Source: Protula sp. h YS-2021 (Eukaryota > Annelida > Polychaeta > Sabellida > Serpulidae). From it: a DNA stretch of 64,000 bases. Made by a program: the position numbers and the translations under genes. The notes beneath the pieces were generated by a model. That model was not told the origin of the DNA. It made no database searches and worked only from the letters and a program-made list of their open reading frames with translations. The stretch is taken from the NCBI GenBank assembly GCA_949752745.1, contig OX457031.1:46705257-46769256 (forward strand), given 5' to 3'. Shown here in pieces: positions 31,786 to 42,300 of this stretch (positions within the stretch are counted from its first letter, which is position 1; the number at the start of each line of letters is the position of its first letter).

Positions 31786-34299
31786 CTTTGTTCATTCCCA
31801 GTATGTTTCAGGATGATCCATGAAAAACTGTAAGAGGATCGAAGCCCACCAGATTTAGTGTCAGAGGGGGCACGCACACGCGGATGAACGCACGGACGGG
31901 CGGGTCAGACACACTATATGATCTTCCGACATCGTCGGGTCGGTCACAATATTTTTAACTTAATTGATCACTATAACGTAGTGCATCAGACCAAATGTGG
32001 GCTGTGTAAGAAGTGCTAGAGGCCCGGACCGTGCAACTGCTGTAGGATTTTCCGCCAGTTCTCTCTACAGAAAGATGATAAGGCTTTTTCTAGCCGCCGT
32101 GGAAGCCACACATGGTATACAACACACAGCTTTGTCATGAGTGACCTCGTTACGAGCTAAAAATAGCAAGGGAGAATGGATACTGCAATCGATTCTATAG
32201 TGTGCCTGCTTGGGGTTTTGCTTAAAAGTTTACAAAAGCAACTAGACCGATATCGTCACTGCATAGCTAAACTTTACACTTGCAAGAGCAATATTATGAA
32301 GGCAAAAAACATAGCATTCCACTTGAAACTTTTTAAAAAGTAATGCCGCAATACCAGCTGCACGGAAAAAAATCGAAAGAAATCGAAAAAATATCTTTAC
32401 CCCTGATCTTAACTATCCTGTTGCAGATATTTCACTTTTTCAGTGTTATGACGTCATAACACGCTGATGATGGCGTCATAGGTCAACAATTTTTTTCGTG
32501 GATCCAGATCCCATAAACGACTATGTGTGGCAAGTTTTAAATTCGTAGAGTTTCGGAGGAGATGCGTGAAAACCAACACATGAAGAGGTAAAACGGGAAA
32601 AAAAAACACGAGGAGAAAAAAAAAAAAGAAGAAAGAGAACTTTTTGCAATGCCTGCTAACGCAATAACAAGTGAAAATGATCTAAGTATCACGAATTTGT
32701 TGGTATTCCTTATATTTCAGGAGCGTTTGTCTTATCTTGGACAGCTGATATTATACAACAGTAGAGCGGCCATTGCATACACAATATCAGCGTACGGAGA
32801 TATAGCACACTGACATATTATTGCTACCTATCCGGTTTTACGTTTTTGTAAACAAAAACAAACATCTCCCCGACCAAACCAATAGTTCTTCAATACCCAT
32901 TTTTACTTTTACTGAAAGTAATAATCGATTTTCTTTTCCTCCAAACATAATCATAACTGATTATCAAACACTCAAAGAACACGAAAAATAACACCGGGAT
33001 TTACCGGCAAAATATATTCTAAATCTGAAATATATAATAATATGCGATATTTTTCTAATCGTTATACAACCCGCAGCCTTCCACCCCCCCCCCCCCCCCC
33101 ACCCATAAAAAATATATGGGTACTGAACTACTTGTTTAAAAATATTTGTTGTTCCCCAAAAACAAGATCAGCAAAAAAAACCAAAAAAAACAAAAACAAA
33201 CAAATCTATTTCGACAACGCAACGCAGCACACCCATTGCATTAGACAACAGAAATAGTTAAACATTTCGACATGTGCACAAAGTACATGTGTACTTCGAC
33301 ATGTACACATGAACACAACGTTCAGAAAGTACCAAAACGTTTGCAATGCTTCGATCAGTACTTCTACAGCTTTTTTGGAGCGTTTCAAAATTTCTGTGGT
33401 ACAATTTCTTTATCATGGCGTGTACACTATTAAGCCTCTGTAATCTATTACGCTTTATAAACGTGTCTAGGACATAACAAACTGAGGAATATAAGTCTAA
33501 CAATGCCAAATGGAGCGATCAAAGAAACGAACTTGCTATGAAAATATTCTATATTTAGATCTATTTGCACGGCACGTGGAATTTGATGTAAACAATCAAC
33601 ATGATGCAATATGAATACTGGGCCACGGTTGGCAAAATGCCATTGTCACCCTGGGCCAACACGTGTTCAAGCAGCTTTGCGCACAACTTCTACCTCGAAC
33701 TGAACGACAAAAATTGTGCAACTGGCAATACAACTTAATACACCCGACACCTTACAGCAGTAGATATTTAAAGGCGCAGCTACATCAAAAGAAATCTTAT
33801 CCATTCAAAACACACGTCCAGTTAACGGCGTCACTTTCTTTTATTTGTGTTGGTCGACTAATCATTTTGTCATTTCCACAAATATCAACTTGCACGTCCA
33901 TGTCAACACCTGGACTTTGTTCATTCTGGACACACTAACGGGTCGGCGAGATGAACATCCCCACTCCCCTCACCACCCCCCCCCCCCCCAACTCAGTACC
34001 GGACTGATACAAAACCAAAGCCTTTCAGCAATTTGCATTTGCTACAGCACTATCATAGACTTGCAGAAGGGCCACTTCACAGCATGCTGCAGACAAGAAC
34101 TACTCTATAAGTTACAATAATATAGCACTTTAAAAAAAAGAAAGCATTACAATCTACACGTGACATAAAACACACAGTCCATGAGTGACAGTCTCACTCC
34201 TTTTATCAGCAGAGCAATAAGAGCAGATCACAACTAAACATTTACAAACACGAGGAATCTCTTATGTCGGGGGGGGGGGGGGAGGGGGGAGTCTGTGCC
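31786..34299. other. No gene recognised; homopolymer C and G runs
   Basis: AT-rich with short unsupported frames. Runs of 17 C (33084), 14 C (33976) and 14 G (34269) stand out. No tRNA or coding motif seen. Confidence 0.4.
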
Positions 34300-34585
34300 A
34301 CATGAGCACGAACACGTGTCTGTCTGAAAAGAGGCCGAAAGTACGCATCACATCAGCACAAACACGTATCGAAATGAAAAGAGGCAGAAGAAACGCATTA
34401 CATCATCACGAACAAGTGTCGGTATGAAAAGATGCAGAAAATGCGCATTACATCAGCACGAACACGTGTTGGTCTGATAAGAGGCAGAAAGTATGCATCA
34501 CACCAGCACGAACACGTGTTGGTCTGAAACGAGGCAGAAAGTATGCATCACATCAGCACGAACACGTGTCGGTCTGAAAAGATGG
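34300..34585 (+). repeat. 50-bp minisatellite, six units
   Basis: GCACGAACACGTGTCGGTCT-type units at 34306, 34356, 34406, 34456, 34506 and 34556, exact 50-bp period, each with GAAAAGAGGCAGAAAGTATG. Confidence 0.95.
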
Positions 34586-34589
34586 ATAG

Positions 34590-34765
34590 TGTGGTAACCT
34601 CTCCGCTACAGTGTACGGGCACTTGGCGTTTGACACACATGAACACACGTGACAACCTCTCCGCTATAGTGTCCGAGGACTTGGCGTTTGACACACATGG
34701 ACACACGTGACAACCTCTCCGCTATAGTGTCCCGGCACTTGTCGTTTGACACAAATGGATACGTG
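34590..34765 (+). repeat. 58-bp minisatellite, three units
   Basis: ACCTCTCCGCTATAGTGT recurs at 34597, 34655 and 34713 with GGCACTTGGCGTTTGACACA between. It follows the 50-bp array directly. Confidence 0.9.
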
Positions 34766-35139
34766 TGTTCTTATATATCCCAACCCCGATTTATTTCAAA
34801 AGTACATTTCTGTCTTTTTTCGTACTTCACGTGGAACAAAGCATTCCAAATTACGCATCAAATGAACATGATGTTCAGGCGAAAAAAGCCATGCCAATTT
34901 CAGTTTATGTATTTCTTTCTACAGCAGGCTCTAGCACAGACCAACACATGACTTTCCAGTGTCACACCGCTATCAATCTAAACTACAACAATAACGGGGC
35001 TATAAATAACTGGTGCGTTCACAATGGCAACTCGACAAGGTGCGCTGCAGGGAGATTGATTACTTGTCCTCCAAGTGCCGTCGACATACAGTAAAAACTT
35101 AATTTTTGTTTCAGGGAGAGAAGGGGGCGGGGGATTTTG
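34766..35139. other. No gene recognised
   Basis: Two overlapping short frames (34688-34951, 34765-35094) without known motifs. Confidence 0.35.
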
Positions 35140-35440
35140 TGAAAACTAGAGCAGTGAGCATAACCCACATATTCCACATAGCCCCCTCATCAGTTTAACA
35201 CGGCCATCAACAGTCAATCAAGAGCTGAAATTTTCCAAGTCCAGTTGGTGCATTTTCCTTGGACGAACCTGGCCCATTTACAATAACGATCTGTGTTTGT
35301 TCCCATAAAAGCTACATACCAAGTTTCATAAAAATCCTTGCAGCAGCTTTTAAGTTATCGTGTTAACAAACTCATACAATAGTCAATCAAGAGTTGAGAT
35401 TTTCTAAGTCCAGCTGGTCCATTTTCCTGGGACGAACTAC
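35140..35440 (+). repeat. Dispersed satellite, ~1.5 units of the family at 43105-44088
   Basis: CTAGAGCAGTGAGCATAACC, CACGGCCATCAACAGTCAAT, AAATTTTCCAAGTCCAG and TTATCGTGTTAACAAAC match the larger array in MARCH intron 1. Confidence 0.85.
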
Positions 35441-35784
35441 CCCCACCCTCCTCCATCCACCCCCTCACAAAGCACCCGCGTAACTGTCAAATTTTTGAAG
35501 AGGACAAATTACTGGCGAGACAATAACCGCTGATTGAATGTCACCGCGACATTGCAGACTGAATCTCTCAGCAATCAAACACACGAAAATGCCCAGCTAT
35601 ACCTATATTATAATCTATGCAGGAATATGCAAACAGCAGAATGTAACGGGCGTAAAACTAGGTAAAGCGATACTTTTCCCACACAAACTAAGCATAAACA
35701 GGTGCTGGATAAAGCTGAGATTACCTAACTTTCGTGTCCTACACTGAATGACTGTTCATTAATGTTACACGAAAGTATGAAACT
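35441..35784. other. No gene recognised
   Basis: A 69-codon frame (35538-35747) has no known motif. Confidence 0.35.
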
Positions 35785-36205
35785 GCACTGCGTCACCACG
35801 CTATGAGTGAGCACGGAACTGCACGTGCGTCACCATGCTATGAGTGAGCACGGAACTACACGTGCGTCACCACGCTATGGGTAAGCACGGAACTACACGT
35901 GCGTCGCCACGCTATGAGTGAGCACGGAACTACACGTGCGTCACCACGCTATGGGTAAGCACGGAAATGGACGTGTCACAACGCTACGAGAGAACGGGGT
36001 TGTACACATGTCCTGACGCTTTGAGTAAGTACGGAACTGCACGTGCGTCACCACGCTATGGGTAAGCATGGGTTGTACATATGTCCTGACGCTTTGAGTA
36101 AGTACGGAACTGCACGTGCGTCACCACGCTATGGGTAAGCATGGGTTGTACATAGGTCCTGACGCTTTGAGTAAGTACGGAACTGCACGTGTGTCACCAC
36201 GTTTA
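35785..36205 (+). repeat. 37-bp minisatellite with CACGTG-type cores, ~10 units
   Basis: CGTCACCACGCTATG...GAGCACGGAACT...CACGTG units start at 35791, 35828, 35865, 35902 and 35939 (37-bp steps), then pass into a ~70-bp composite unit including GTACATATGTCCTGACGCTT. Confidence 0.9.
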
Positions 36206-37825
36206 AAATGACATTGATGTGCTCATCTTCTGACCAGCGACCGTAAAACAGACTCGATCACCACAATTTTATGACACACTAGTTATAGGCAGCCGCTATG
36301 GATAGGGCTAATCTACGAGTGTTGACCCCCATGCCTGCTATGCACCAGTAATGCGAGTGTCTAGCGCAAGATAATAAGAGTGTTTTTGATTTTTACACAC
36401 AGTGAATTTGTCCTTTCAGAACACCTGTACAGGCGTTACACCCAGTCAATGTCCTTTTTTATCCTCTTTGTTATAAAACATCTCACACACGGAGATGCCG
36501 TACAGAAGTCCGGTTAATCTCCCTAAACACATCATTGCACTCATATAAATCTAAAACTTGCTCTCAAAAGAATATCTTTCTTGTGTGACCAGGCTAACTA
36601 GCGACAAAAATATATATCTGTTACTAAAACGTAACCTTGTACGAATGAGTGTTGACGTTTTTTTTTTATATTTTTATGTTGATTTTTACTTGCTGTGTGT
36701 GCGCGTGGATGCTTGTGCGATAACAAATATATAAGACGAGGACAAAAGCTAAATGCGGTTCCTCTCTTATTCTCCTGCTATTTTAAAATTCTAAGCAAAG
36801 CAGCGCTTGGTTTTTCGTGACCACGTGTCATTCAACTCTAAGTGTGTAAGTGCGACATGACGAACTTTCATCAACAAAATAATTTGTCGACATTTTTATA
36901 TATCTGGGCCTGAGCTAATTCACTGTTTTCTAGACCGTTTCCTAGAAACGCTAACATTGCATAGCTAACTGCAGATGCATTTTTTTCAGACCTTCATTGC
37001 TGCACATACCATGTGCATATTCCCGTAAACATCGTATGTCATAACATCTATCAATCACGAACCGGTTTCTTTTTTTTCGGCCAGCTTGAAGCTACAATAA
37101 GATACACAACACACGCCATGTTGTATATATTAAACAAAAACACAGAAAAAAAAACTGCACATTTAATATACAGGTCAAAAATAAATATATATGAAGCAGG
37201 TTGGTTAGGCAAACTGAGCCTCCACAATGGCACAGTTTTTTGACAGAACAACCCCACATGTATACAATGGTAATTTATAGCGAAATATATAAAACTGATT
37301 GAAGAATGAAGGGAGCTACGGTAAAGAAGGTGGCATCATCTGCCATACCACAAAACGAGCCCATGAAAATAAAGGATATTTTCTATACTGTTTCGCCACA
37401 GAAATAAACCTGATGTGGCCATTCGCACAACTGTCGCGTTATAATTCCTGACTGCAAAGGCGAATGGTGTCTTCACGCATGCTGATCACGTAAGAACAGC
37501 ACGTATGATGAAATGCACACAAAAACGCGACATTTCTCAGGTCACTGAAACCAAAGCTAAAGTTCGGTATTTTACTGTGGCAACACAAAACTATCACAAA
37601 TACGCTTGTCAATAAAAAAACTGAAAATTCAATTCAGAGCATATCATTAAACACTTAGGCTGAATGAAAACTTATTTCTACATGCAGTTTTTCGTTTAGT
37701 TTTCAAATCGCATTATATTCAATGTTACTTTCTACAATGCACATATCAATGCCGATGTCATGGGGCCAAGTAACGGCCTCTTGCTTTTTGACAAGCCGCG
37801 CAGCTATACCTTGTTACAGAGCGGG
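36206..37825. other. 3' flank of the MARCH gene
   Basis: AT-rich; downstream of the MARCH stop on -, so probably 3' untranslated sequence in part. The polyadenylation site could not be fixed. Confidence 0.4.
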
Positions 37826-38224
37826 TCACACGAACTGGGCGGTGGATGCACTGTTGTTATTATTGCAGTTGTACTTCTTGGCGTAGAGCGAGTCCTTGGA
37901 GCGGTCGTAGGCGTCAATCTTCCACTCCATGTTCCTCATGATAAACTTGACAAAGAGCTGATAGACTGTGTGCTTGGCCTTGATCTCCACTGACATGGCG
38001 ACGAAGAAGGAGACGAAGAAGATGACGCCACAGGCGAGGGTGATGATCTCCTCCGTCGTCAGCTCGACGTTGTTGCGCGGCAGCTTACGGATCTGGCCCT
38101 TGTCGGACAGGAAGCACATGACGGTGGCGATGGCGCAGCCGATCATGAGCAGCAGCGCCAGCAAGAAGATGCTGTGCAGCACTTTGTCTTGAAACGACAC
38201 TTTGGGAAAGCGGAAGTGACTCAA
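37826..38224 (-). CDS. MARCHF1/8-like: MARCH gene exon 3
   Basis: 133 codons including TGA, after the acceptor TTGTGTTGCAG. Contains [18 protein letters not shown] and [20 protein letters not shown] as membrane helices, and a basic tail with [12 protein letters not shown]. The acceptor is the last copy of a splice-site-containing minisatellite. Confidence 0.9.
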   Translation of the reverse strand: MSHFRFPKVSFQDKVLHSIFLLALLLMIGCAIATVMCFLSDKGQIRKLPRNNVELTTEEIITLACGVIFFVSFFVAMSVEIKAKHTVYQLFVKFIMRNMEWKIDAYDRSKDSLYAKKYNCNNNNSASTAQFV

Positions 38225-39295
38225 CTGCAACACAACAACATAGCCGTCGTATCGCACACAACTCCAACACAACAACACAGCCGTCGTATCGCACACAACT
38301 CCAACACATCAACACAACTTTCGTATCGCACACAACTGCAACACAACAACACAGCCGTCGTATCGCACACAACTGCAACACATCAACACAGCCGTCGTGA
38401 CACACAACTCCAACACAACACAGCCGTCGTATCGCACACAACTGCAACACAACAACACAGCCGTCGTATCGCACACAACTCCAACACAAAATTATGGGGG
38501 GGGGGGGGGGCACGAAGGAAGCGTTGTGTGGATGGAGTTTTTTTTTTTTAAGTTTCGGTGGACAATATTCATAATTCTAAGGATGGTCTCAATGTGCCTG
38601 CGTCATCATGCACGGACAACAGCGAGGCATTGCAAACTAGATAGTTTTTGCTACGAGGCTTGGGGGCAAAGTGACATTTTTTTTACGCTGCTCAGTCCAT
38701 ATACAGAGGCTTGGGTACCAGCGTTATTTACAGTACCTAGCACACAGACCAAGGTTTGGGCACCAGTGTCATTCACGCTCGTCAACCAACAGACCGGGTC
38801 TCAGACACCACCGTCATCCACGCTGTTCAGCCCATAGATATCAAGCTTGACTTAAACTGCTGAGTTGTCAGGTTCAAGACACCACCCCCCAGTATTCACA
38901 AAAGTTTGCAGTTATTTGTGCTGATAGAAGCGAAAATCGGTGGACCAGCTGTGTCACGCACACAATTTTAGGTGGATTTCTGTTTGTAAATAGGTTAAAT
39001 TTATGCATATACTGTCAGATGTTCTGGTCGCAAACGGAGCAGTTAACGGAATCAGTTAAATGAACGGTTCAAGTTTTGTGAATACGGCCACAGATTGTCA
39101 GCAACACTTACTTTGAATTTCTTGTGTCTGTGATACTGGAAATGGCAGAGTTCACATTTAGGAGGCTTTCGCGACTTCTTTGATACAATTTCCAACCACC
39201 GCTGCAACAACAAATAGTAGAAATTTCAAATGACAAAATACGAATAGTAAATCAAATTTAGGCTCTGACCAACTAAATAAATACGTTTTTAATAA

Positions 39296-39341
<46 letters not shown>

Positions 39342-42300
39342 GAAAAAAAAAACAGAAATTAAAGTTGCAGTTAAATGTGCCAGTCCTGTCTTAATACATA
39401 ATGACGCAGGCACATTGGGACCAGCCGAAGAATTTTGAAAATGAGCCACCAAAAAATTTTTAAAAGCCGTGATTTGGCCAATTTGTGGCGGTTGCCCAAA
39501 GGAGTAACTATTCAAGAGAGACTACCTAAGGAATATTTATAAAGAACTTGAAAGCAATACGATCAAAACTGAAGTGAAGCAGCATTTTTAAATAACATTT
39601 TGCATGCGCACCATCAACAGTTATACGACTAGACCGGTGTGATATGTAGATTTGACCCCCCCCCCCCCTAAATGCTGACCCCCCGGTCAGATCTACATAT
39701 GTAGATGTGACCGGGGGGTCGCAATTTTGGGCATGTAATATTGACCCCCTCTATGGAATTTTGACCCCCCTGTAATTTTTAAGTTTTTCAATTATTTATA
39801 GTTAATTGCACATCACTCCGTGCAGTTATATGAATCCACTGAATCAAATGGAACCATTTTATGTATTATATGTTGCAATTGCCACATATTCAATTACTCC
39901 CATGTGAATCCTTTGAATCAAGGGGAACGGGAACAGTTCTTTTATCCATTATACTTATATAGCCAGATTAGAACACGTCGCATTAAAATTGCAATTACCA
40001 TATTTTTAACAGGGCCCATGTGAATTCTTTGAATCAAAGACTTCTATACATCTTTTTTTTATCTTGATCACATTTTATTGACCTGACTATTATAAGGAAT
40101 GACTCGTTTTGCCCTATATTCATTGCTTCCAGTGACAGCAACAAGTGTTGGCCGAAATCAGTTTTTTTCACAAAAAGACATAAAAGGAGCTAAAAGAAAT
40201 TTTAGAAGAAAATGTGCAAAATTTTGTGTACTGAATGGTACGGTGCACTATAAGCATAAGAATTACGGACCCTCCGAGTGATTACCGAGACTGAAAAACA
40301 CAGGATTCTCAGAGCCTGTCATTCTGAACCCACCTCTGGTCATCTTAGCATCAACAAAACTGCAGAGAAAATTGTGTCGCGATATTTTTGGCAAAACTAT
40401 CATATAATTGAAATAGTAACTTGAGCAAACCATACGACAAATAATAACAAGATAATGCACATATTCAAAGACAAAAATAGAGGGGGTCAATATTACATAG
40501 AAGGGGTCAATATTACATGGCTGATAGCTATGTATATTTGACCGGGGGGTCAAATCTCCATGGGGGTCAATTCTACATCTCACACCGGCACGGCGAAGTC
40601 GACTGTTAAGAACAAAAGTTCAATAAAATGGTCAGGGGAATCGTCCCGGGGCAATAGTCCAACAGGGGGATGTCGTGTTCCCGATCACTCAGCCCATTCC
40701 CAAAGAAACATTAATGGCTTAACTGACCTGTAGAATTATAAGGTATATTTTAATTGCCAAAGAACAACACGGGATTTTCTAATTCAAATACAGTATCGCG
40801 GTGTTCATTAACGGGGTTGCCTCTAAAATTTCAATGGATAAGTGGAGCGCTCGACATTGGGCGTAAGGTGTTTAACTGAGATTTTACTGCAACATACAAT
40901 TATCGATTATACACTCAACCGATTTCATTTGTACATTCTGGCATGCCAAATGCTCCTCGAGTCATTAACAATTCGTCCATATTTCTTTGTGCATTCAGTC
41001 TTCGGCCGAGTGCATATTCCACTAGTTCCCAAACTTCTACTGATCTTTTCCAGTTCTAGCTTCTTTTTTTTTTTTTTGAAGTTTTCTTTAAAAAAGTTTT
41101 TTTTTCTTCAAAATCCAACTACTACCAGAGCGGCCAGTGCAGAGGAAAATCACTGTGTACCTATATATCACGTTTATTAAAGCCTTCTCAATTTCAACTC
41201 CTGTTTTCATTTTTTTCGGTTGAACAATAATAACTAATCGTCATAAACCCAACAAATACAAAACTTGTGCATACACACGAATTGTCGGAGAAATATGTAA
41301 GATCATAATATATGATTATAGGGTTGAATTTTCACTTGCGTCCGTAACGACCAACTTCTGGATCGGGCGACTACCTTTTTTTCACGAACACTATCCATCC
41401 CCAACCCCATGGCTATCGTTTCGCATATGGCTTTTCGTATCCGATACGGGGTTGGGACAAGTCAACCCAGGACCGACTCAACCCACGACCAACTCAACCC
41501 ACCTTGTCCCGGTCAACTCAACCCACCCTGAAAGTCAACTCAACCCACCCCAAAAGCAACTCAACCCACCTGTATTAAATCGCTCTCATATGAAAAACAG
41601 GCTTACTGTCACACTACCTGTGCTCTAAATAAACAGTCATTTAAGCTACCTGGAGACTTAGTGTCTGCACAGAGGCCACGAGTCAAATATATATTATTGA
41701 TAAAGTTCCAAAAAAAAGTCATTTAAACAAACCGATGCGCAACATATGATGCCTTTCCCGAATTCTGTTCCATATGCTAACATTGCGTAGATATAAATAC
41801 CCCTTCGTTTTACTCGATTCCACAAATGGTATTGAATAATTATATGCTACTGGATCGAAAAAAAATTTGAGAGCTCAAAACAGCTAAAATAAAATCCTGC
41901 ATGGAAACATTATATAAGAGAAATTAGAAATAACGGAAAAAAATGTTAAAGGCGTTTGGAAAAGTTGACTGTGTAAGTTCGTACAAAAACTAACTGTAGA
42001 GTTGTGCGTTGTTTGGGGTATTATATACTATTTGATGATGCCTAGTATTTGTTTAAAGTTTTTCAATAAAACGAGTGCATATTGTGAAGATACAGTATGT
42101 TTTTCATCTATACTCATTTGAAATATTTCAAAAATTACTGAAATTTTTCAGAAATTTCAAATTTCGTAAATTTAAAAAAAAAAATCGAAATTTTTACTAA
42201 CTCTGGGTGAAATTGGAAGAATTTGAAATCAAACAAGTTGCAACTGAATCCCTCTCCCCCCCCCCCCCCTCCCCCGCCCACCATCCTCGGTGTGGTATCG

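Noticed and set aside
34300..36205. CRISPR-like look of regularly spaced repeats
   Set aside because: Units are contiguous tandem repeats without unique spacers and the DNA is animal nuclear.
38085..38837. Repetitive open frames on both strands beside MARCH exon 3
   Set aside because: They are the 37-bp minisatellite read through; periodicity explains the lack of stops.
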